Below, piece after piece: positions 8,761 to 16,579 of a stretch of 37,074 nt of DNA. The notes under the pieces are model-generated. The model worked only from the letters and a program-made list of their open reading frames with translations, was not told the DNA's origin and searched no databases. The stretch is from Acidimicrobiia bacterium (GTDB lineage Bacteria > Actinomycetota > Acidimicrobiia > Spongiisociales > Spongiisociaceae), in contig WTGI01000037.1 of assembly GCA_011523635.1 (NCBI GenBank), positions 1 to 37,074 on the forward strand, in the 5' to 3' direction. Every line of letters starts with the position of its first letter. The stretch's first letter is position 1. A program made the translations under genes and the position numbers.

Positions 8761-9234
8761 ATGCTTGCCCAGATGATCCGCGCCGGCCGCCTCGATCGGC
8801 CTTTCTACGAGTCGCTGCTCTTCGACCAGTACGCAACCGGCAACGCGGTGGTGATGATCATCATCGCCGGGATCCTCCCGCAGCTGTGGCCGTTCTCGCT
8901 GGTCGGCGCGGCGTTCGCCATCCTCGCCAGCATCCTCCGGGCCCTTCTGGTGACCGCCGCCGTGTGGGCGGCTTCGGTTTACATCTTCAAGCGCCACGGA
9001 AATCACCGGGCCACCTTCAGGATGGTCGGTTTCGCCAACGTCGCCTTCTTCCCGCTGGTCCTGGCCGGCCGGCCGGGCCTGCTGGGGTTGGTGGCTCTGC
9101 TGATCACCGCCGTGTGGTTCTTCCTCGCCATACGAACCGCGGTCGGTGCCCAGTTCGACCTCGAGCATCCCGAGAACAGCTTCGTCGCCGCCACCGGCCT
9201 GCTCGGCTGGTACCTGTCAATCATCCTCTTTTAG
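8761..9234 (+). CDS. Yip1-like multi-pass membrane protein
   Basis: This 157-residue membrane protein has about five hydrophobic segments. Its N-terminus (MIRAGRLDRPFYESLLFD) resembles actinobacterial Yip1/YIF1-domain proteins; the function is unknown. I start at ATG 8761, preceded closely by AAGGA. A TTG at 8725 would add 12 residues of no apparent similarity. The TAG stop is the first three bases of the second inverted-repeat element, so the present C-terminus (WYLSIILF) may have been set by insertion. Identical-orientation repeats on both sides make the gene look like the cargo of a composite unit. Confidence 0.75.
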   Translation: MLAQMIRAGRLDRPFYESLLFDQYATGNAVVMIIIAGILPQLWPFSLVGAAFAILASILRALLVTAAVWAASVYIFKRHGNHRATFRMVGFANVAFFPLVLAGRPGLLGLVALLITAVWFFLAIRTAVGAQFDLEHPENSFVAATGLLGWYLSIILF

Positions 9235-9400
9235 TGGTCTGCCCGCGAAACAGCTTGGCGTGCTCTGGCGGTCATCGGCGTCCCGTCGCTGCGTTCCGCT
9301 TCCTCAACGTGCCGCTGCGGGCACGCCTTCGTCAGCGGGCCTTGCGAGGAACGCCGCTGCCGACGCCATACCACACCGCCGTTCCACAGACAGACCACTA
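9232..9400. mobile_element. MITE-like inverted-repeat element, copy 2
   Basis: The 5' end TAGTGGTCTG and the 3' end CAGACAGACCACTA match copy 1. The left arm has diverged slightly (GCCCG for GTCTG). The internal hairpin at 9308-9325 has arms CGTGCC/GGCACG. Relative to copy 1 (CGTACC/GGTACG), an A-T pair has become a G-C pair on both sides. That compensatory change suggests the folded form matters. The first three bases form the stop codon of the upstream membrane-protein gene, and truA starts 17 nt after the element ends. Confidence 0.82.
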
Positions 9401-9416
9401 GCCCGCCTCCGCCCGG

Positions 9417-10148
9417 ATGCCGACCTACCGTCTCGATCTCTCCTATGACGGATCAGGATTCCACGGCTACGCCCGCCAACCCACCGTCCGCACCGTCCAG
9501 GGTGAGTTGGAGGCCGTCCTGGCCCGCATTCTGGAGCCGGTGGACACGGTGGTGGCCGGGCGTACCGATGCCGGAGTCCACGCCCGCCACCAGGTGGTGT
9601 CCTTCCCCACCGCCAAGCCGGTCGATCCCGACCGCCTGGCCCGGTCCCTCACCAAGCTCCTGGCGCCCGAGATCGTGGTGTACGCCGCGGCGCGAGCGCC
9701 GGACGGTTTCTCGGCCCGCTTCTCCGCCACTCGCCGCACCTACCGGTACCGGGTCCTCAACCGTCCGTATCCCGACCCGCTCCGCCGGACGACCTCATGG
9801 CACGTCCGGGAGCCGCTCGATCTGGGTGCGATGAACCGGGCGGTGGGTTACCTGGTCGGTGAGCACGACTTCGCTTCCTTCTGCCGCCGCCGGGAAGGGG
9901 CTTCGACCGTTCGCACCGTCCTCTCGGCCATGTGGTCCGCCCAGTCCGGCGGCATCCTCGAACTGGAGATCGCAGGAACAGCGTTCTGCCACCAGATGGT
10001 CCGGTCCATCGTCGCCTTCTCGGTGGAGGTCGGTAGGGGACGGATCGAACCCGGCGCAACGCTCCGGGTCCTCCGTGCCAGGGACAGGAACGAGGCCAGG
10101 GGGGCCGCCCCGTCCCACGGCCTGGTGCTGTGGCAGGTCCACTACTAG
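9417..10148 (+). CDS. truA: tRNA pseudouridine(38-40) synthase
   Basis: TruA converts uridines 38-40 of the tRNA anticodon arm to pseudouridine. The 243-residue protein is of normal length. The N-terminal YDGSGFHGYARQP and the catalytic motif VAGRTDAGVHA, with nucleophile Asp51, are intact, as is the C-terminal FCHQMVRSIV block. In many actinobacteria truA sits between rplQ and rplM. Here rplM follows as expected, but the upstream side is occupied by the inverted-repeat element and the Yip1-like gene, so the usual ribosomal-protein linkage is interrupted. No obvious Shine-Dalgarno precedes the ATG. Confidence 0.96.
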   Translation: MPTYRLDLSYDGSGFHGYARQPTVRTVQGELEAVLARILEPVDTVVAGRTDAGVHARHQVVSFPTAKPVDPDRLARSLTKLLAPEIVVYAAARAPDGFSARFSATRRTYRYRVLNRPYPDPLRRTTSWHVREPLDLGAMNRAVGYLVGEHDFASFCRRREGASTVRTVLSAMWSAQSGGILELEIAGTAFCHQMVRSIVAFSVEVGRGRIEPGATLRVLRARDRNEARGAAPSHGLVLWQVHY

Positions 10149-10371
10149 AGGATCGTTCTAAGGGGTGGTGGCCGGCTGGAGAGAAACTAATCCGGCGGCT
10201 GGCAACCGGCTGCCGGGCTCGCTACAATCCGGCGGCCTGCCCGTGGGCTACAGGTCGGTCCCGGCGAGGTATCAGCGTGGACCGATCGCTGTTTCTAGGG
10301 GCTGCCGGTCATTTCCGGCCGCCGCGGCTCCCCGGTCCCCTTCCAGTATCCCGATCCGTAACCGAGCGACG
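10149..10371 (+). promoter_or_regulatory. rplM-rpsI leader with promoter-like site and hairpin
   Basis: This 223-nt leader has no good coding potential. A hairpin at 10192-10216 pairs 11 bp (two G-T wobbles) around a CAA loop. Just after it TACAAT (10223-10228) resembles a -10 box, with the weak -35 TGGCAA 17 nt upstream (10200-10205). If that promoter is used, a leader of about 135 nt precedes rplM. It contains further GC-rich complementary blocks around 10300-10335 and could host autogenous control by the ribosomal proteins. That role is an inference. Confidence 0.45.
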
Positions 10372-10833
10372 ATGGTGAAGCGACAAACCACCTACACCCC
10401 CAAGCCCGATGACATCAGCCGCCGCTGGTTCGTGGTGGACGCGGCCGACGTGCCGCTGGGGCGCCTCGCTTCGCGCCTCGCTCCGATACTGGCCGGCAAG
10501 CATAAGCCCACCTACGCGCCCCACATGGACGGCGGCGACTTCGTGGTGGTCGTCAATGCGGAGAAGGTGGCGGTCACGTCCACCAACAGCCAGAACAAGA
10601 TCTACTACCGGCACTCCGGTTACCCCGGCGGCCTCAAGGAGGAATCGTTCGAGAGCCTGATCGAGCGTAGACCGGAAGCGGTCATCGAGCGGGCGGTCCG
10701 CGGTATGCTCCCCAAGACCAAGCTGGGACGCCGGATGATCCGCAAGCTCAAGGTTTACGCGGGTCCGGACCATCCTCACCGGGCCCAGTCTCCGGAGGTT
10801 CTCGACCTCGCCATAAGGAAGGTGAGTTTCTGA
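10372..10833 (+). CDS. rplM: 50S ribosomal protein uL13
   Basis: This is a large-subunit ribosomal protein of 153 residues. Recognisable blocks are [61 protein letters not shown] and [21 protein letters not shown]. The open frame extends about 69 codons further upstream, but family alignment places the start at ATG 10372 because uL13 begins near TYTPKP. The stop overlaps the ATG of rpsI by one base, the standard coupled arrangement of this pair. Confidence 0.97.
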   Translation: MVKRQTTYTPKPDDISRRWFVVDAADVPLGRLASRLAPILAGKHKPTYAPHMDGGDFVVVVNAEKVAVTSTNSQNKIYYRHSGYPGGLKEESFESLIERRPEAVIERAVRGMLPKTKLGRRMIRKLKVYAGPDHPHRAQSPEVLDLAIRKVSF

Positions 10834-11237
10834 TGGCCCGAGCCGTGGCCCAAGTCGTGGCCCAAGCCACCGGGCGCCGCAAGGAAGCGGTTGCCCAGGT
10901 ACGCCTCTACAACGGTACGGGGATTTTCAACCTCAACGGTCGGTCCCTGGAGCGTTACTTCCCCACCATGGCCCGCCGCATGCGGGTGCTGGAGCCGCTC
11001 CGGGTCGCCAACCTGGAGGGCCGCTACGACATCGTGGCCAAGCTGCACGGTGGTGGTGTGAACGGCCAGGCCGATGCCCTCCGCCTCGGCATCGCCCGCA
11101 GCCTCGCCAGCATGGATCCGAGCCTCCGCCACGACCTCAAGCGCGCCGGGTTGCTCACCAGGGACGCCCGGGTCGTGGAGCGCAAGAAGTACGGTCTCCG
11201 CAAGGCTCGTCGGGCACCTCAGTACACCAAGCGGTAG
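10833..11237 (+). CDS. rpsI: 30S ribosomal protein uS9
   Basis: This is a small-subunit ribosomal protein of 134 residues. It has the family core ATGRRKEAVAQVRLYNGTG, the block GQADALRLGIARSLA and the basic C-terminal tail KARRAPQYTKR, which reaches the decoding site and ends in the conserved Lys-Arg. AAGGAAGGTGA precedes the ATG inside the end of rplM. Start and stop codons overlap by one base. Confidence 0.98.
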   Translation: MARAVAQVVAQATGRRKEAVAQVRLYNGTGIFNLNGRSLERYFPTMARRMRVLEPLRVANLEGRYDIVAKLHGGGVNGQADALRLGIARSLASMDPSLRHDLKRAGLLTRDARVVERKKYGLRKARRAPQYTKR

Positions 11238-11263
11238 GAGTGTGCCGCTAGCCCTTATCCTCG

Positions 11264-12640
11264 ATGTCCCCATCTGGGCCGCACCCCACCTTGCCCGTTA
11301 ACTCCTCTCCTCCCCGCAGGCTCTTCGGTACGGACGGCGTGCGCGGGGTAGCCAACTCCGAACTGGGCGTCGATCTCGTGATGGGCCTGGCGCGTGCCGC
11401 CGGCGAGCCGGTGGGAGGAGGCGTGGTCGTGGTCGGCCGGGACACCCGCCGCTCCGGTCCGATGCTGGTCGCCGCGCTGGCGGCCGGATTTCACTCGGTC
11501 GGCGTAGACACCTTCGACGCGGGCGTGATTCCGGTAGGCGGGGTGTCCGCCCTCGTGACCGAACTCGGCGCCGACCTGGGAGTGATGGTCTCGGCCTCGC
11601 ACAACCCGGCGCCTGACAACGGGATCAAGTTCCTGGATGCCGACGGTTTCAAGCTCGATGACGAGCGGGAGGCGGATATCGAGGCCCGGCTGTCCCTGGG
11701 AGCGCCCTGGCGTTGCCCCACCGGGGCGGCGGTCGGCGCCGGCTGTGCCCTTCCGGACGCGACGGACCGCTACCTTGCCTCGATCGGTTCCCATGCGTCC
11801 GGGTCGCTGGAGGGGGTGCGCCTCGCCCTCGATTGCGCCAACGGCGCCGCCTACCGGGCTGCTCCCCGGTTGTTCGCATCGCTCGGCGCTGACGTGGCGA
11901 CCTTCTTCGCCGATCCCGACGGGATGAACATCAACGACGGCTGCGGCGCCACCTCGCCCGAGCGCCTGGCCTCGGAGATGGGGGACGGAGGGCAGATCGG
12001 GTTCTGCTTCGACGGCGACGCCGACCGCCTCATCGCCCTCGACGAGGATGGCCGTGTCGTGAACGGGGACGTGATCATGGCCATCATCGGCCTCCACCTG
12101 AAGAGCCGGGGGGAGTTGGCCGGCAACCGGGTGGTCACCACGGTGATGTCCAACCTGGGGTTCCGCAGGTCCATGCGGGAGGCGGGGATCGAGCTGCTGG
12201 AGACTCAGGTGGGCGATCGCTACGTCGTGGCGGCGATGCGCGAGCACGGCGCGGTGCTGGGCGGGGAACAGTCCGGCCACGTCATCCAGCTCGACCGGGG
12301 GACGACCGGCGACGGCCTACTCACTGCCCTGCGGCTCCTGGAGGTGGTGGTCCGGGAACGACGCCCGCTCGCCGACCTGCGGCGGGAGGCGATGACCGAG
12401 TTCCCCCAGGTGCTGGTCAACCTGCCGGTCCGGTCCCGGGACCTGGACCGGGCGAAAGGCCTCGAGGAGGCGATTTCCGCTGCCGAGGCCGAGCTCGGAG
12501 ACGACGGACGGGTCCTGGTCCGGGCTTCGGGAACCGAGCCCCTGGTCCGGGTGATGGTGGAGGCCGCCCGGGCGGAGACCGCCGAATCGATCGCCCACCT
12601 GCTGGCCGGAGTGGTCCGCGAGGAACTCGGCCGCGTATAG
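11264..12640 (+). CDS. glmM: Phosphoglucosamine mutase
   Basis: GlmM converts glucosamine-6-phosphate to glucosamine-1-phosphate for UDP-GlcNAc and peptidoglycan synthesis. The 458-residue protein has the expected four-domain layout. It shows the N-terminal RLFGTDGVRGVAN, the phosphoserine loop VMVSASHNPAPDNGIK, the metal-binding loop DGDADR, the sugar-binding GEQSGH and the C-terminal phosphate-binding RASGTEPLVRVMVEA. The ATG at 11264 lacks a clear ribosome site and carries a 10-20-residue non-conserved tail. Together with the next gene, glmS, it encodes successive steps of the same pathway. Confidence 0.97.
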   Translation: MSPSGPHPTLPVNSSPPRRLFGTDGVRGVANSELGVDLVMGLARAAGEPVGGGVVVVGRDTRRSGPMLVAALAAGFHSVGVDTFDAGVIPVGGVSALVTELGADLGVMVSASHNPAPDNGIKFLDADGFKLDDEREADIEARLSLGAPWRCPTGAAVGAGCALPDATDRYLASIGSHASGSLEGVRLALDCANGAAYRAAPRLFASLGADVATFFADPDGMNINDGCGATSPERLASEMGDGGQIGFCFDGDADRLIALDEDGRVVNGDVIMAIIGLHLKSRGELAGNRVVTTVMSNLGFRRSMREAGIELLETQVGDRYVVAAMREHGAVLGGEQSGHVIQLDRGTTGDGLLTALRLLEVVVRERRPLADLRREAMTEFPQVLVNLPVRSRDLDRAKGLEEAISAAEAELGDDGRVLVRASGTEPLVRVMVEAARAETAESIAHLLAGVVREELGRV

Positions 12641-13096
12641 CCGGTCGATGCTGATGGTCCGCGTCGGTGCGGATCGGCGTTAGTCTGGATCCGACAACCG
12701 ATCACGGACAACCGTTTCTTCAAGCGCCTGGCCCCGGCTGCCGAATCGAGATCGGCTCGGCAGACCGGGGTGACGAGGAAGAGGGATCATCGAGTACTCG
12801 GCGGATGCCCTCTCGGCCCTTCCACGGTCGTGACGGTTCGGGGCAAAAGCCACGGGCAACCGGGGTGACAGAGACCGGGCCGGAGTGGAGCGTGTGACCG
12901 GCGCGTGGCGCGCCCCTGGCCGGGTCCCCGGCCGGGCGGATGCGACCCGCGTGCCGTCCGGCCTCTCCGGCCGCACGCACGCCGCCCGGCGAGCAACTGC
13001 TCCGTGTCCTGACCGAGGTCACGAGCGGGTGCGTTCGCCCAGCATCCTTGCGGGTCCGGCATCGGTTCGCAGCAGACCCGAGGTTGGGAGGCGAAG
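12641..13096 (+). other. 456-nt non-coding, GC-rich region before glmS
   Basis: No convincing gene is present on either strand. The stretch contains several complementary blocks. One is a perfect 7-bp hairpin with a 2-nt loop (GGCCGGG/CCCGGCC, 12918-12933). Others are AGAGGG/CCCTCT arms around a CGAGTACTCG palindrome near 12780-12815, and a GCCGA/TCGGC pair near 12740. The phrase CCGGGGTGAC occurs twice, about 100 nt apart. It may be a structured leader or small RNA controlling glmS. I could not match it to glmS ribozyme, RNase P RNA, tmRNA or any riboswitch I know. Confidence 0.4.
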
Positions 13097-14935
13097 ATGT
13101 GCGGCATCGTCGGCTATGTGGGTCCCCGCCAGGCTCAGGACGTTCTGATGCACGGCCTGGCCCGGCTCGAGTACCGGGGATACGACTCCGCCGGGTTGGC
13201 GGTCGCCGACCGCGGCAGGGTGGCCGTCGCCAAGGCGGAGGGGAAGCTCGCCCGGCTCATCGGACGAGTGGATCAGTCCCCCCTTCCCGGCCACGCCGGC
13301 ATAGGCCACACCCGGTGGGCCACCCACGGGGTTCCTTCGGACCGCAATGCCCATCCCCACTCCGACACGACCGGCGATTTCGTGGTCGTGCACAACGGGA
13401 TCGTGGAGAACTTCCGGGCCCTCCGGGACCGGCTCGAGGCCGATGGGGTCGCGTTCCGCTCCGACACGGACTCCGAGGTTCTGGCCCATCTGGTCGCCCG
13501 CGCCTTCGAAGGAGACCTGACCGAGGCGGTCCGGCGGACCATAAGCCAGGCGGAGGGCGCCTACGCGCTGGTGGCGATGACCTCCCGCCAGCCGGATCGC
13601 ATCGTGGCGGCCCGGATGATCAGCCCGCTGGTGGTGGGCCTGGGGGAGGGAGAGAACTTCCTGGCATCCGACATCCCCGCGGTCCTCGAGTACACACGGG
13701 AGTTCCTGCTGGTGGAGGACGGGGAGATCGCCACCGTCACCCGCGACGGCACCACCCTCGAGACCATCGCCGGTAGTCCGGTCCGTAAGCAGCCCTTCAC
13801 CGCCGACTGGGAGACGGATTCGGTGCGCAAGGGTGGGTTCGACCATTTCATGGCAAAGGAGATCCACGAGCAACCCGACGTGATCTCCCGGACCCTGGGG
13901 GCGCGGATCCGGCCGAGCGAGGACGGGGGTGAACAGGTGGCGCTGGAGGGCTTGGAGTGGTCCGACCGGGACCCGGCGGAGATCGACCGGATCTGGATCA
14001 CCGCCTGTGGCACCGCCTACCACGCCGGCCTGGTGGGCCGGGTGTTGTTCGAGCAACTGGCCGGAGTCCCCGGCGAGGTGGCGTTCGCCCACGAGCTTCG
14101 CTACGGCAAACCGCTGTTCCGCGACGGATCGCTGACGCTGGCCATCAGCCAATCGGGAGAGACCGCCGACACGGTGGCCGCCGCCCGCCTGGCCCGCCGG
14201 CGCGGGTCCCGCCTGCTGGCCCTGACCAACGTGGTGGGATCGAGTCTGGCCCGGGAGGCGGACGATGTCCTGTACACGTGGGCCGGACCGGAGATCTCGG
14301 TTGCTTCGACCAAGGCGTACGTGGCGATGCTGGTGGGGGCGAGCCTGCTGGCTCTCGAGCTCGGTCGCAGGCGTGCAACGCTCTCCCGGGCGGAGGAGCG
14401 GGAGCTGGTGGCCGAGCTGCGGACGCTTCCCGGTAAGGCGGCCCGCGTGCTGGAGGGCATGGATGAGGTTGCCCGCCTGGCGGACGTGCTGGCGGGATCC
14501 CCCGATGCTTACTTCATCGGCCGCGGCCTGGACCTTGCCTCGGCCATGGAGGGCGCCCTCAAGCTGAAGGAGATCTCCTACATCCATGCCGAGGCGATGC
14601 CGGCCGGCGAGCTCAAGCACGGAACCCTGGCCCTCATCTCGGAAGGCACCCCGGTGGTGGCGGTGGTCACGCAGGAGGACGTGCACAGCAAGGCCATGCT
14701 CGGCCTCCAGGAGGTCAAGGCCCGGCGCGGCCTGGTCATCGCCGTGGCCTACGAAGACGATGAGGAGATCGGAACCGTTGCCGACCACGTGCTGCGGATC
14801 CCTCGGGTCGCCGACGTCTTCTCGCCGAGCCTGGCCGCCATACCCCTCCAGTTGCTCGCCTACTTCGTGGCCCGCCGTCTGGGCCGGGACATCGACCAGC
14901 CGCGCAACCTGGCGAAGAGCGTGACGGTCGAGTAG
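13097..14935 (+). CDS. glmS: Glutamine--fructose-6-phosphate aminotransferase (isomerizing)
   Basis: GlmS makes glucosamine-6-phosphate from fructose-6-phosphate and glutamine, the first step towards UDP-GlcNAc. The 612-residue protein has the N-terminal glutaminase domain, with nucleophile Cys2 (MCGIVGYVG) and RLEYRGYDSAG, HTRWATHG and HNGIVENF. Two SIS domains follow (TACGTAYHAG, SQSGETADT, EISVASTKAY, GRGLDLASAMEGALKLKE), ending at LAKSVTVE. GGGAGG precedes the ATG. It sits between glmM and acpS. Confidence 0.98.
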   Translation: MCGIVGYVGPRQAQDVLMHGLARLEYRGYDSAGLAVADRGRVAVAKAEGKLARLIGRVDQSPLPGHAGIGHTRWATHGVPSDRNAHPHSDTTGDFVVVHNGIVENFRALRDRLEADGVAFRSDTDSEVLAHLVARAFEGDLTEAVRRTISQAEGAYALVAMTSRQPDRIVAARMISPLVVGLGEGENFLASDIPAVLEYTREFLLVEDGEIATVTRDGTTLETIAGSPVRKQPFTADWETDSVRKGGFDHFMAKEIHEQPDVISRTLGARIRPSEDGGEQVALEGLEWSDRDPAEIDRIWITACGTAYHAGLVGRVLFEQLAGVPGEVAFAHELRYGKPLFRDGSLTLAISQSGETADTVAAARLARRRGSRLLALTNVVGSSLAREADDVLYTWAGPEISVASTKAYVAMLVGASLLALELGRRRATLSRAEERELVAELRTLPGKAARVLEGMDEVARLADVLAGSPDAYFIGRGLDLASAMEGALKLKEISYIHAEAMPAGELKHGTLALISEGTPVVAVVTQEDVHSKAMLGLQEVKARRGLVIAVAYEDDEEIGTVADHVLRIPRVADVFSPSLAAIPLQLLAYFVARRLGRDIDQPRNLAKSVTVE

Positions 14936-14971
14936 GCCCGGTCGCCCAGCACCCTCCTAACCTTGCAGTCC

Positions 14972-15346
14972 ATGCGGATCATCGGGTTGGGCGTGGACAT
15001 GGCCGAGATCGACCGGGTCGAGCGGGTCCTCGCTCGCTATCCGCGGTTCGCGCAGCGGTGCTTCACGCCTCACGAGCAGGCATATGCGGAGCGGTTCTCC
15101 AACCCGGCCCGCCGGTACGCCGCTCGCTTCGCTGGCAAGGAAGCGGTGATGAAGGCGCTGGGTACCGGATACCGGATGGTGCGATGGCGCGATGTCGAGA
15201 TCACGGGCGGAGGCAAGCCGGTGGTGAACCTGACCGGCACCGGAGCGGCGCGCGCCGCCTCGCTCGAGGTCACCCGGGTGGAGATAACGATCACCCATAC
15301 CGATCGCCAGGCCCTCGTGTTCGCTATCGCGCTGGCGGAGCACTAG
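14972..15346 (+). CDS. acpS: Holo-[acyl-carrier-protein] synthase
   Basis: AcpS transfers phosphopantetheine from CoA to the serine of acyl carrier protein. The 124-residue chain has the N-terminal IIGLGVDMAEIDRVERV, with the Mg-binding Asp, and FAGKEAVMKALGTG, with the family's Glu and Lys. It ends at the usual ITHTDRQALVFAIA strand. ATG 14972 fits the family start; a TTG three codons earlier is less likely. It is convergent with the aminotransferase gene, 30 nt apart, and a short AAGGC/GCCTT dyad lies between them. Confidence 0.95.
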   Translation: MRIIGLGVDMAEIDRVERVLARYPRFAQRCFTPHEQAYAERFSNPARRYAARFAGKEAVMKALGTGYRMVRWRDVEITGGGKPVVNLTGTGAARAASLEVTRVEITITHTDRQALVFAIALAEH

Positions 15347-15376
15347 AAGGCCGGACGGGCCCAAGCCTTCAAATCT

Positions 15377-16579
15377 CTACCAGGCTTCGGCGCCGGTAAT
15401 CAGCCTTCGGGCCAGCTCGGTGGCCTGGTGGTCTTCCAGGTTGGCGAAGGCCAGCCGCAGGTAGCGGTCCTGGCCGGGGCCGAACATCTCGCCCGCCAAC
15501 GACAGGATGCCGAGCCGGTCGAACAGCCGCCAGGCCACTTCCTTGCTCGCCATTCCTTCGAACGGATGACGGACGTACGCGAAGTAGCCACCGGCCGAGG
15601 CCACTGAATAGGGGCTGCCCTCCATGGCCGCCACGAAGCTCTGGACCCTGCGGTTCAGGGTGCGGCGATTGGACTCCACCCACGGCTGTAGGTGCGCCAG
15701 CCCGTAACGGGCAGCCTCCTGGCCGATCCGGCTGGGGCAGATCGTGAGGCAGTCGGCCGCTTTGTCCACTTCGTGGAGCACTTCGGGGGAGGCCGCCATC
15801 CCGCCCACCCGGAAACCCGGGATCGCGTACACCTTCGAGAAACTGTGGATATGGATGACGGACCGGTCCCAGCCGGGATCCTGGAACAGGTGGTGGGCGG
15901 GCCCGGTGGTGGTCCGGAAGTCCCGGTAGGTCTCGTCAAGGATCAGGTACAGCCGCCGCTCGGCCGCCAGGCGGGCGAACCGGGATAAGAGCTCGGGGGG
16001 ATACACCGCCCCGGTCGGGTTGTTGGGGGTGACCAGAACGATGGCCCGGGTGCGATCGTCGATCAATGCGGCGGCGGCGTCCACCGAAGGGAGCATCCCG
16101 TCCGAGCAGGCCAGGTAGTCCCGCTCCACACCGCTCATGCTGAGCCACATGTCGTGGTTGAAGTAGTAGGGGACGGGCAGGATGACCCGGTCGCCGGGCT
16201 CGCACAGGACCGCCACCGCCAGGCAGAAGGCCTGGTTGGCGCCGGCCGTGACGGCCACCTGTTCGGGCCGCACCGTTCCCCGGTAGACGGCCGAGAGGTC
16301 GGACGCCAGGGCGCTCCGCAGTTCCGGGTCGCCCAGGACGGGTCCGTATCGCGAGATGGCGGCCGGATCCAGCCCGGATAGGTGCCCTGTGAGGCGGGTC
16401 GGGGGTGGATAGCCGGGAACAGCCTGCGATACGTCGAGCAGCGGGTAGCCGTGATCGCGGGCGCCTTTCGCCACCCAAGCCCGCACCTCGCTCACCGGCG
16501 ATGTCATGGTGGCCCGGACCCGGGTGCTGAAGGCGGGAGGAGATCGGTCCATGCGGCGGCCTCGCTGTTGCTCGCTCAT
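15377..16579 (-). CDS. PLP-dependent aminotransferase, class I/II
   Basis: This 400-residue fold-type I aminotransferase resembles aspartate/aromatic aminotransferases. Visible landmarks are the N-terminal DVSQAVPGYPPP, YGPVLGDPELRSALA, the cofactor-contacting NNPTGAVYPP, DETYRDF (Asp to the pyridine N) and the Schiff-base lysine in SFSKVYAIPGFRVGG. The translation start overlaps the upstream CoA-transferase stop (ATGA), so the two form an operon. A second in-frame ATG nine codons in is an alternative start. The amino donor is not identifiable from the sequence. The pairing with a class III CoA-transferase hints at catabolism of an amino acid-derived acid, but this is speculative. Confidence 0.9.
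   Translation of the reverse strand: MSEQQRGRRMDRSPPAFSTRVRATMTSPVSEVRAWVAKGARDHGYPLLDVSQAVPGYPPPTRLTGHLSGLDPAAISRYGPVLGDPELRSALASDLSAVYRGTVRPEQVAVTAGANQAFCLAVAVLCEPGDRVILPVPYYFNHDMWLSMSGVERDYLACSDGMLPSVDAAAALIDDRTRAIVLVTPNNPTGAVYPPELLSRFARLAAERRLYLILDETYRDFRTTTGPAHHLFQDPGWDRSVIHIHSFSKVYAIPGFRVGGMAASPEVLHEVDKAADCLTICPSRIGQEAARYGLAHLQPWVESNRRTLNRRVQSFVAAMEGSPYSVASAGGYFAYVRHPFEGMASKEVAWRLFDRLGILSLAGEMFGPGQDRYLRLAFANLEDHQATELARRLITGAEAW

Noticed and set aside
12641-13096. glmS ribozyme, RNase P RNA, tmRNA or c-di-AMP riboswitch
   Set aside because: None of the conserved core strings of these RNAs could be found; only the phrase GGGGTGAC is reminiscent.
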